DNA of 39,883 nucleotides from UBA10364 sp905182675 (GTDB lineage Bacteria; Bacteroidota; Bacteroidia; Flavobacteriales; Schleiferiaceae), in NCBI GenBank assembly GCA_963933975.1, contig CAWVWE010000022.1, positions 1 through 39,883 on the forward strand. The letters run 5' to 3'. Shown in pieces: positions 1 to 6,792 of this stretch (positions within the stretch are counted from its first letter, which is position 1; the number at the start of each line of letters is the position of its first letter). A program made the position numbers and the translations under genes. The notes under the pieces were generated by a model. The model was not told the DNA's origin, ran no database searches, and saw nothing but the letters and a program-made list of their open reading frames with translations.

Positions 1-578
1 AGATCTATCAATTCTCCATTTGCTAGATCGTAGACCCATCCGTGAACCTGAGGAAACTTCTTCTGAGCATAGCTTTTCTGCAAAAACTCAGTTTTCATAA
101 CGTTAAAACATTGTTCCATCACGTTTAACTCGATCAGTTTATTATACCGTTCGTGCTCATCTTCAATAGCATTAAGTGTGGTTGAATGTAGCCTGTAGAC
201 ATCGCGAATTTCTCTGAGCCAGCCGTCGAGTAGCCCTAAACTGCTATTTCCCATTGCAGCCTTCACACCGCCACAATTATAATGTCCACAAACCACCACA
301 TGTTTCACCTCTAGGTGCTCAACGGCATATTGAATGACGCTTTGCGCGTTCATATCCGTATTCACCACCATATTGGCAATATTTCGATGCACAAAAACTT
401 CGCCTGGCTCTAGCCCCATTATCTCGTTGGCAGGAACTCTTGAATCCGCACATCCTATGTACAGGAATTCAGGGCTCTGGCCTTTAGCTAAATGCTGGAA
501 GAAATTTTCATCCTTCGCTAAATTATCTGAAATCCACTTTTTATTGTTCTCGAAAACTTGATCGTAGGATCTTTGCAT
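1..578 (-). CDS. beta-class carbonic anhydrase (3' end outside window)
   Basis: Converts CO2 and water to bicarbonate and a proton, probably in the cytosol. Reading leftward from ATG at 576-578 gives 192 residues with no stop, so the C-terminus lies beyond base 1. The zinc ligands of the beta class are visible: Cys-43 in GCADSRVP, and His-99 and Cys-102 in CGHYNCGG. The Asp-45/Arg-47 dyad is also intact. The full-length family is roughly 200-230 residues, so little is missing. It is downstream of, and on the same strand as, the acyltransferase at 657-1595, separated by 78 bases that may hold its own promoter. Bicarbonate made here could feed PEP carboxylase and acetyl-CoA carboxylase, both represented in this window; that link is inference. 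Confidence in the family is high. I see no sulfate-transporter fusion in the visible part. Confidence 0.95.
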   Translation of the reverse strand, partial: MQRSYDQVFENNKKWISDNLAKDENFFQHLAKGQSPEFLYIGCADSRVPANEIMGLEPGEVFVHRNIANMVVNTDMNAQSVIQYAVEHLEVKHVVVCGHYNCGGVKAAMGNSSLGLLDGWLREIRDVYRLHSTTLNAIEDEHERYNKLIELNVMEQCFNVMKTEFLQKSYAQKKFPQVHGWVYDLANGELID

Positions 579-596
579 TGTTGGAATATTTAATTA

Positions 597-604
597 CTAA
601 ATTA
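597..604 (-). promoter_or_regulatory. possible -7 box for the carbonic anhydrase gene
   Basis: On the minus strand the bases read TAATTTAG, one mismatch from the Bacteroidota -7 consensus TAnnTTTG. It ends 18 bases before the carbonic anhydrase ATG, similar to the spacing at stronger boxes in this window. No clear -33 element is seen. The surrounding gap (579-656) is otherwise A/T-rich with only a weak inverted repeat. Confidence 0.3.
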
Positions 605-656
605 TGTGGTAGACCTTGATAAGAAAAATAAAAAAAACTTATAGTCTCTATTCGAT

Positions 657-1595
657 TTACTTCAACGGCGATCTAAGCTTGTACCCCTTTGGCATATATT
701 TCCGCTTGGCAATATATAATACCGATTTCAGGAGCACATTTCGCGTATAAAACGAAAAATAATTCTCAGCAGCCCGAGCGCCATAGGTGCTTTTTATTTC
801 GGTAGCTGTTCGGCCTAAGTTAATCTGTTTAAAACCATGCTCAATACCATAGTCAATGACATGGAACATGGCAAGACTATAAATCATATCTGGATTAGAT
901 TTTAACGTACCGTAATGCATAGCACGAAGACAATCCCCGTCTTCTACGACGGATATAAATGCTTTTAATTCTCCTTTATTCTGAATTCCAAATATTTTAT
1001 AATCTCCCTTAAACCAAATTCTAAACCGTCGAATTAATTCATTTAAGTCGATTGGAAGAACTGCTATTTTATCTATGAGCGTCCTTTCTAGCATCCCAGC
1101 GCACAGCGCGATATTATCTTCAGTCTGCTCTAGCTCAACTACATCATATCCCTCTTTGAATTGGATAGCCTTCTTTAAGCGAGATCGATATTTCGTTTTC
1201 ATTGAATCCATGTATTCCTGAAAACTATTCCATCTATTGTCTATGACCATAAAGGGCTCTGCCTTGAAGCTTGTCCAATTCTTATGAGATAAAGGTGCAT
1301 TAGAAACACCCATTAGAAGAGTGGGACGTTTAAAATCACGGGAGTCCAACAGCGACTGCAGTACCTCCGGTTTTTGAACCCAAAAACCAGGTAACCAAGG
1401 ACTACCGACCACTTCTAAAATACCCTTTCTAATAAACCAATTAATCACATTTAAGCCTCTTTTCTTGAGATAGCTTCCCGAACTCCTTCTGAATTCCGGT
1501 ACACAAATCGGAAGCCCTTTAGCATCATTGTCAAATTGAACAATTCGGCCTTGTACGTAAGTTAATAATGACTTTTCTAACGGGGTCGTGCTCAT
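657..1595 (-). CDS. GNAT/FemAB-like acyltransferase (Acetyltransf_6 type)
   Basis: A 312-residue soluble protein. The C-terminal half contains a run of charged and aromatic motifs (SMKTKYRSRLKKA, then HYGTL, then NLGRTATEIKSTYGA) that resembles the Acetyltransf_6 (PF13480) branch of GNAT enzymes, related to FemAB peptidyltransferases. Members acylate amino groups on cell-wall, lipid or polysaccharide precursors; the substrate here cannot be told. I chose ATG 1593-1595 over an in-frame ATG at 1670, because the longer version would overlap the first 30 bases of the divergent regulator gene and adds a segment unlike the family. No signal peptide or membrane segment is evident. It is head-to-head with the HTH regulator at 1641, with 45 bases between the start codons, so joint regulation is plausible. 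Confidence in the fold is moderate; specificity is unknown. Confidence 0.65.
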   Translation of the reverse strand: MSTTPLEKSLLTYVQGRIVQFDNDAKGLPICVPEFRRSSGSYLKKRGLNVINWFIRKGILEVVGSPWLPGFWVQKPEVLQSLLDSRDFKRPTLLMGVSNAPLSHKNWTSFKAEPFMVIDNRWNSFQEYMDSMKTKYRSRLKKAIQFKEGYDVVELEQTEDNIALCAGMLERTLIDKIAVLPIDLNELIRRFRIWFKGDYKIFGIQNKGELKAFISVVEDGDCLRAMHYGTLKSNPDMIYSLAMFHVIDYGIEHGFKQINLGRTATEIKSTYGARAAENYFSFYTRNVLLKSVLYIAKRKYMPKGYKLRSPLK

Positions 1596-1640
1596 TGAAT
1601 GTAAATAGAATACTTTTATGGTAATTATAAGATAAAGATC

Positions 1641-2600
1641 ATGTTTACCCCAAACGCTTTTCAAAAACAATTGTTTGAGCAGATATTCGGCGCAACCACA
1701 GGCAAATCTAAGATTACTGTGGACTTAATGGCCGTTTTAGGTTGCTCGAGAGCCTCTTTATACAGAAAACGGACCGGCTCAACTCCATTAACAGCAGACG
1801 AGCTGATTAAACTTGCGAATCATTTTTCATTAAGTATTGATGCTCTACGTACTCATTCTGAGGAAAATAGCCATGTTGTTGTTTGTACCGCGCTCCCTCC
1901 TATCGAGAATTATGCTGACATCGATTTTTATCTAGACAATACCAAAAGAAATCTGGAATTAGCTATCAGCCAACCTACAGCGCAGCTTTATTTCACGGCA
2001 AAAGAAGTACCTCTTTACAGATATATGGACATGCCAGGCCTCAGTGCATTCAGGTATTACCTATGGATCATGGAAAACATGAGGAAAAACGAACGCTTTG
2101 ATCCGAAAGACATTCCACAGGAGTTGATTGATAAAGGACGTGAGTTGACAAATTTAAGCGAAGAGATAAAATCAACTGAATTTTGGGTGCCTAGTGCATT
2201 TGATAATCTCATTGGTCAGATCAAATACGTAGCAGATTCCTCTCGAATGTCTAACAGAGTCAAAGACCAACTCAAAGAAGAATTAGATATCGTTCTGGAG
2301 AATTTAGTTCAGAACGTTAAGAGCGAACAAACTAAGAAAGGCAAGCCATATCAAATGATACTTTGTCATTACCTGACTTTGAGTGATGGTGCATTGGTTG
2401 AAATTGGTCCTAACCACAGTGAGGTGATGTTCTCGTACGGATCCATTAATTACATGAAAAGCTCCAATCCAAAGATCATTAACGCATTTCGACGGGGACT
2501 ACGCTACCATAAATTAGAAGGGCAGACTCTAGGAGCTCTGGATGGCGATGTGATAGATGAATTTGCGAAGTCTGTTCGCCTCAAAATCAATGAACTGTAA
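1641..2600 (+). CDS. helix-turn-helix transcriptional regulator with unrecognised C-terminal domain
   Basis: A 319-residue protein. Residues 22-70 look like a CI/BetR-type HTH: a helix, then VLGCSRASLYRKRTG as turn plus recognition helix, then LTADELIKLANHFSLSID, the usual packing helix of XRE-like repressors. The remaining ~240 residues are helical and then more mixed near the C-terminus; I recognise no sensor domain. It is probably a cytosolic DNA-binding regulator. It starts 46 bases from the divergent acyltransferase start, which is a natural candidate target. Its last 14 bases overlap the 3' end of purT on the opposite strand, with no terminator between. An imperfect -7 box (TACTTTTA, 1611-1618) lies 22 bases upstream of the ATG. 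The regulator class is fairly safe; the ligand and targets are unknown. Confidence 0.65.
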   Translation: MFTPNAFQKQLFEQIFGATTGKSKITVDLMAVLGCSRASLYRKRTGSTPLTADELIKLANHFSLSIDALRTHSEENSHVVVCTALPPIENYADIDFYLDNTKRNLELAISQPTAQLYFTAKEVPLYRYMDMPGLSAFRYYLWIMENMRKNERFDPKDIPQELIDKGRELTNLSEEIKSTEFWVPSAFDNLIGQIKYVADSSRMSNRVKDQLKEELDIVLENLVQNVKSEQTKKGKPYQMILCHYLTLSDGALVEIGPNHSEVMFSYGSINYMKSSNPKIINAFRRGLRYHKLEGQTLGALDGDVIDEFAKSVRLKINEL

Positions 2601-3747
2601 TCTCTGAGGCGATCTTTGCTGCTCGTTCACGTAACTCATCCATGGACTCCATTCCTGTCCTGTCGTAGGTCAATGCTACTGCCATTCTTCGAAATGGTCT
2701 AGTCGTAGGTTTACCGAAAATCTTAATATCAGATTGCTCATATCCGCAGGCTTTCTCAAGCCCCCCGTAATCTGGTACACCAGTCTCTGAAGCTAAAACC
2801 ACAGCACTTACCCCCGGATAACGCTGTTCTATTTCCACGATAGGAAGTCCTAATAACGCACGTGCGTGCAATTCAAACTCATTGAAATTCTGGGTTCCAG
2901 CCAACGTTACCATACCTGTGTCATGAGGTCTGGGGCTCAATTCCGAGAAGTATACTCCATCAGACGCAAGAAAGTATTCAATACCCCATAAACCTTCGCC
3001 ACCAAGTGCTTTGGTCACCTTAATCGCCATGTGCTGAGCTTCCAATAATTGGTCATTATCCATAGCACAAGGCTGCCAACTTTCTTGATAATCTCCTCGT
3101 TCCTGGCGGTGGCCAATAGGTGCACAGAACAACGTTTTACCATTTTTTTGGGTGACTGTCAATAACGTTATCTCCGTGTGGAAATCAATAAATCCTTCGA
3201 TTATGATTTCTTTTAAATCTCCTCTTGATCCTTCCATTGCATACGTAAAGGCATACTCAAGTTCTGAATCCTCCCTAACTACGCTCTGTCCTTTTCCAGA
3301 ACTAGACATCAAAGGCTTTATTACACAGGGCATACCTATAGCTTCAACGGCAGATTTGAATTCCTGAAACGTAGTTGCATATTGATAAGGAGCTGTTTTT
3401 AACCCCAGTTCTTTTGCTGCAAGATCCCTTATGAGTTTTCTATTCATAGTGAAATTTGCAGCTTGAGCAGATGGCGTGACCTGAATCCCTCGTTTTTCAA
3501 AGTCGTACAATCTATCAGTACGAATACTCTCAACCTCCGGGACAATGATATCTGGCTGGTGCTTGTCAACAGCTGCATCTAAGGAGGTACCGTCGAGCAT
3601 TGAGAACACCTCAAAGGCATCTGCAACTTGCATAGCGGGCGCGCCTGCATAGGAATCGCAGGCTATGGTAAAACAACCCAGTCTTTGCAATGCAATAATC
3701 ACTTCTTTGCCAAGCTCCCCTGACCCCAATAACATCACCTTTTTCAT
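2587..3747 (-). CDS. purT: formate-dependent phosphoribosylglycinamide formyltransferase (GAR transformylase 2)
   Basis: Makes formyl-GAR from GAR, formate and ATP in purine synthesis, in the cytosol. The 386 residues fit the family (about 390). The N-terminal pre-ATP-grasp domain has GSGELGKE at 8-15. The ATP-grasp core shows Lys-144, the SSSGKGQS loop at 148-155, and the signature FSELSPRPHDTG at 267-278 with a metal-binding Glu. The start ATG follows a good -7 box (3767-3774). The 3' end overlaps the convergent HTH gene by 14 bases. It is an ATP-grasp relative of PurK, but the SPRPHDTG signature and loop favour PurT. No other purine genes are nearby, as is common for purT. Confidence 0.95.
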   Translation of the reverse strand: MKKVMLLGSGELGKEVIIALQRLGCFTIACDSYAGAPAMQVADAFEVFSMLDGTSLDAAVDKHQPDIIVPEVESIRTDRLYDFEKRGIQVTPSAQAANFTMNRKLIRDLAAKELGLKTAPYQYATTFQEFKSAVEAIGMPCVIKPLMSSSGKGQSVVREDSELEYAFTYAMEGSRGDLKEIIIEGFIDFHTEITLLTVTQKNGKTLFCAPIGHRQERGDYQESWQPCAMDNDQLLEAQHMAIKVTKALGGEGLWGIEYFLASDGVYFSELSPRPHDTGMVTLAGTQNFNEFELHARALLGLPIVEIEQRYPGVSAVVLASETGVPDYGGLEKACGYEQSDIKIFGKPTTRPFRRMAVALTYDRTGMESMDELRERAAKIASEITVH

Positions 3748-3766
3748 AGTCTAATCGAATGTTTGT

Positions 3767-3774
3767 CAAAGATA
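3767..3774 (-). promoter_or_regulatory. -7 promoter box of purT
   Basis: The minus strand reads TATCTTTG, an exact match to TAnnTTTG, ending 19 bases before the purT ATG. A TTTG (plus-strand CAAA at 3797-3800) lies 22 bases upstream and could serve as the -33 element. This places the -33 element inside the divergent gene's coding start, so the two promoters overlap. Confidence 0.55.
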
Positions 3775-3779
3775 TTGGT

Positions 3780-3787
3780 TAATTTCG
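3780..3787 (+). promoter_or_regulatory. possible -7 box of the metal-uptake cluster
   Basis: TAATTTCG differs from TAnnTTTG at one position. Only four bases separate it from the ATG at 3792, so transcription from it would start at or next to the initiation codon and give a leaderless or nearly leaderless message. It lies back to back with the purT -7 box, within a 44-base divergent gap. Confidence 0.35.
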
Positions 3788-3791
3788 CTTC

Positions 3792-4208
3792 ATGCGCAAA
3801 GTACTGAGCTTCATCTTCACTATACTGTATGCTACTATGAGTAGTGGCGCTCCTTCGTTGTTACACTATTGCGGACATGAAGAAGCCGTACATCTTTCGT
3901 TAGGAGAGCATGATCATCAAGAAGCGCCTTGTTGTAGTGACGTAATGAGTATTGATGGGTGCGATTCTCTAGAGAAGGCATTGCATCATACCCCTGAAAA
4001 TGATGATTGTTGCGCAAATACCTATATAGATCTTGATTTTTCAGAACAGGAATCTAAGCTGGTCAAAAGTGCAGTTTCTGCGCATTCTAGACTACTTACC
4101 ACTACGTTTCACCACTCTTTAGATCCATGTATTACTGCGACTAGGTTTGTACAAAAACATGGACCTCCGCTCTTTATCATATTTCATAAGTTGACCTTAT
4201 ATGACTGA
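3792..4208 (+). CDS. HYC_CC_PP family protein, probable metal-binding secreted protein
   Basis: A 138-residue Cys/His-rich protein with an N-terminal hydrophobic segment (about residues 3-18) ending near SSGAPS, suggesting export. It shows the three marks for which the NCBI family HYC_CC_PP is named: HYCG just after the signal peptide, paired cysteines (CCSD and CCAN), and a Pro-Pro near the C-terminus (HGPPLFIIFHKL). Histidine-rich stretches between them (GEHDHQEAPCC) support metal binding. The function is unknown. It is the first gene of a cluster with a heavy-metal-associated (HMA) domain protein and a TonB receptor, so I infer copper or a similar metal. The neighbour starts 50 bases downstream. 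The family call rests on remembered motif spacing and is fairly confident. Confidence 0.7.
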   Translation: MRKVLSFIFTILYATMSSGAPSLLHYCGHEEAVHLSLGEHDHQEAPCCSDVMSIDGCDSLEKALHHTPENDDCCANTYIDLDFSEQESKLVKSAVSAHSRLLTTTFHHSLDPCITATRFVQKHGPPLFIIFHKLTLYD

Positions 4209-4258
4209 TTTAGCCCAATATTACCGGTCTAAACTTTTCTAACAAAAAATCAATCATT

Positions 4259-4684
4259 ATGAAACTCAAAACAATTTTGGCAGCTGCCATCATATTTATT
4301 TCCATTCCCTCTTTTGGTCAATCAAACATCACGGAAACCACTCTAGAAGTGGACGGGCTTTGCGGAATGTGTAAAAAACGGATCGAAAACGCTGCGTATA
4401 TTCAAGGGGTTAAAAAAGTGAATTGGGATTTATCCTCTCACGAATTAGCTCTGACTTACCGCAACGACAAGGTCAACGAGCAAGAAATTATCACTGCTAT
4501 TAATAGTGCAGGTCATGATGTTAAAGACCATATAGCTACTGATGAGCAGTATGCTACTATTCACGGATGCTGCACCTATCGTGATGCGGAAATGCGGAAA
4601 GCTCAAGGACTGGGTGATGCATTGTGTAAGCCAAACGAAACACACGAGGAACACCACGCGCACGGCGGAAAGGATAAGCAATAA
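4259..4684 (+). CDS. periplasmic heavy-metal-associated (HMA) domain protein
   Basis: A 141-residue exported protein. Residues 1-20 form a signal peptide (cleavage likely SFG|Q). Residues 26-92 form one HMA ferredoxin-like domain with the metal-binding CxxC at Cys-35 and Cys-38 (LCGMCKKRIE). After it comes a second possible site, IHGCCTYRD (His-102, Cys-104, Cys-105). The C-terminus is His-rich (HEEHHAHGG, 129-137). It probably carries copper, or perhaps another soft metal, in the periplasm between the receptor encoded next and later acceptors. The stop codon overlaps the receptor's ATG (TAATG), implying translational coupling. The HMA domain is certain; the metal is inferred. Confidence 0.88.
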   Translation: MKLKTILAAAIIFISIPSFGQSNITETTLEVDGLCGMCKKRIENAAYIQGVKKVNWDLSSHELALTYRNDKVNEQEIITAINSAGHDVKDHIATDEQYATIHGCCTYRDAEMRKAQGLGDALCKPNETHEEHHAHGGKDKQ

Positions 4685-6726
4685 TGCGGTCTTTTTTAAT
4701 GATTTTAGCCGTCACCTTTGGGTGTACGGTGAATCCTGCTTTAGGACAATCCGACAGTACTTCCATACAGCTTTTCGAAACACTCGATCAAGTAAATATT
4801 GGAGGTGATCCAGGCATTAGCTTGTCTAAAAAAGCGATCATTACTCAAGAATTGATTTCGGAAGTAGAGCTCCGAAAGGCTGCTTGTTGTGACTTAAGCG
4901 AAAGTTTTGAGACCAATGCCTCTATTTCAGCATCATTCACTGATGCTGTAACCGGGACACGCCAAATCAAGCTGCTAGGATTGGAAGGTCCATATGCCTT
5001 ATACACAAAAGGAAATGTTACGACCATGGGGGGACTTGCTTCTGTTATGGGACTGGCATTCATTCCCGGTGCGTGGATACAAAGTATACAACTGACTAAA
5101 GGACCTGGAAGTGTAGTTAATGGAGCCGGTGCCATTAGCGGTCAAATTAATTATGAACTACGACCGAGCTTTACCAAACAAATAGGACATGTCAATTTGT
5201 TTGCAGGGCCAGGTAGGTTTGAGCAAAATTTAATCTACACCTGGCATCAAAGTGAAAAGTGGTCCTCTAATATTATGGTCCATGGTCGGCAGCAACTCTT
5301 CCGCTGGGATGGGAATAAAGATAGCTACTTAGATACGCCTTTGTCTCAACACTTTTTTGTTCAAAATGCGTGGAAATTTAATGGTAAGAATAGCGAAGGT
5401 CAACTAGGCATTAAATTTAGTTCTGTGGATAACATAGGGGGTAGCACACTCTATGGTAAGGAAACTTTCGCACCTATTTGGAGTCATGAACTTCAAACAG
5501 ACAGATATGAACTCTGGGCAAAACGAGGCTATTTCTTGAAGGGTGGTATTAACAGAAGTATTGGCACTCAATTTTCAGCGAACTACCAAGACCTCGATAG
5601 TTATTTTGGCGAAAGACTGTTCGTAGCGAAAGAGTTTAGAACCTATGGAAATCTTATTTTTCAAGACAACATTATAGATACTCGTCGAACCATTAAAGCT
5701 GGTGCCGATTTTAACCTTCACAACGTTGAACAAGAGATGTGGGGATACAACGGAGATTATGACGCCTCTACCTTTGGGATTTATGGTGAGTACAGCTATG
5801 TGGCTAGTCCTGACGGAGAGGGATTGAGCATGATTTTAGGCCAACGGTTAGATCAACTAAACATCACCGGTAATGCCAATAAGTTGTTCTATGTTCCACG
5901 ACTTCACGTAAAGTACAATAGTGGAGCCTGGTCCTTGCGTTCTCAAGCGAGTCGTTCTTACCGCTACACAACACTCGGTGCGGAATACATGGGATACATG
6001 GCTAACAATCGTGTCTTTGATTTAAGTAGTGGTTCGACACCAGCAATTGAAAGCTCCTGGACGCTAGGGACATCTGGCGCATTTACCAAAGACATCGCCT
6101 TTAAAGAGCTGCAAATAACTGGAGATGTGTTTTTAACAAAATTCGATCGTAAGATGACTCTTGACCTTGATCAAGACACTGAAACTGCTTTATTCTACAA
6201 CAGAAGCTGGACGATGAATGAATGGGGAGATCAACCTTATTCACTTTCAGCCCAGCTTGGAGGACAATATGAACTTCTGCACAGGACACTTTTTAAATTC
6301 GCATACCGCTATCAGAAAGTTACCCAGCTCAATCTTACTGCGATTAACCAAGGAATAGACAACGAGCTCGAGGAAGTGATTCTAAACGTTCCTCACTTAC
6401 TCTATGGGGGAATTAGCTACACTGGAACAAAAGGGTTAGGTATTGAATTAAATGCCACCTACAATTCATCGCAACGGCTACCAAATGCTGGTTATAATGA
6501 TCGAAGCCCAGCTTTTACCATGCTGGGTGGTCAAGTCAGCAAAGAGTTCAGAAAGCGCGGCCAGATCTACCTAGGACTTCAAAACGCACTGAATGTGCGG
6601 CAATTGAACCCAATCATGGGAGGCGACTTACCATTCGAAGATAGGTTTGATGCGTCAGTTGTATGGGGACCCATCATGGGAAGACAGATCTATGCTGGCT
6701 GGAGATACGATTTAAGAAAACCTTAG
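4684..6726 (+). CDS. TonB-dependent outer-membrane receptor, probable copper/heavy-metal uptake
   Basis: A 680-residue receptor with a signal peptide (cleavage near ALG|Q). The plug domain follows at about residues 32-160: ELRKAACCDLSESF around residues 62-75 with adjacent Cys-68/Cys-69, DAVTGTRQIKLLGL, and the plug-closing motif LTKGPGSVVNGAGAISGQI. The remainder alternates strand-like segments typical of the 22-strand barrel. It lacks the N-terminal carboxypeptidase-like domain of SusC-type receptors. The paired-Cys plug motif is characteristic of a Bacteroidota receptor group found beside HMA and HYC_CC_PP genes, hence the metal assignment, which is inference. It is translationally coupled to the HMA gene (one-base overlap) and is followed by a strong terminator at 6744-6770. 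Confidence 0.88.
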   Translation: MRSFLMILAVTFGCTVNPALGQSDSTSIQLFETLDQVNIGGDPGISLSKKAIITQELISEVELRKAACCDLSESFETNASISASFTDAVTGTRQIKLLGLEGPYALYTKGNVTTMGGLASVMGLAFIPGAWIQSIQLTKGPGSVVNGAGAISGQINYELRPSFTKQIGHVNLFAGPGRFEQNLIYTWHQSEKWSSNIMVHGRQQLFRWDGNKDSYLDTPLSQHFFVQNAWKFNGKNSEGQLGIKFSSVDNIGGSTLYGKETFAPIWSHELQTDRYELWAKRGYFLKGGINRSIGTQFSANYQDLDSYFGERLFVAKEFRTYGNLIFQDNIIDTRRTIKAGADFNLHNVEQEMWGYNGDYDASTFGIYGEYSYVASPDGEGLSMILGQRLDQLNITGNANKLFYVPRLHVKYNSGAWSLRSQASRSYRYTTLGAEYMGYMANNRVFDLSSGSTPAIESSWTLGTSGAFTKDIAFKELQITGDVFLTKFDRKMTLDLDQDTETALFYNRSWTMNEWGDQPYSLSAQLGGQYELLHRTLFKFAYRYQKVTQLNLTAINQGIDNELEEVILNVPHLLYGGISYTGTKGLGIELNATYNSSQRLPNAGYNDRSPAFTMLGGQVSKEFRKRGQIYLGLQNALNVRQLNPIMGGDLPFEDRFDASVVWGPIMGRQIYAGWRYDLRKP

Positions 6727-6743
6727 CGAGATTTTTTTCATAA

Positions 6744-6770
6744 AAAAGGCCACCCAATGCGTGGCCTTTT
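6744..6770. terminator. bidirectional terminator between the metal receptor and ppc genes
   Basis: A perfect 10-bp stem (AAAAGGCCAC / GTGGCCTTTT) with a 7-base loop. T-rich sequence follows the stem on each strand, so it can end the plus-strand metal cluster and the minus-strand PEP carboxylase operon. Confidence 0.85.
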
Positions 6771-6792
6771 AAATTTAATCACAAACTCTATC

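Noticed and set aside
334..561. Open frame on the plus strand inside the carbonic anhydrase gene
   Set aside because: It is antisense to a gene with intact active-site motifs and has no family-like sequence.
605..645. Weak inverted repeat (ATAAG ... CTTAT) as a terminator
   Set aside because: Only five pairs around a 14-base A-rich loop, and no GC pairs to form a stable stem.
1596..1670. Upstream ATG of the acyltransferase at 1670
   Set aside because: It would overlap the divergent regulator's coding start by 30 bases and adds unrelated sequence.
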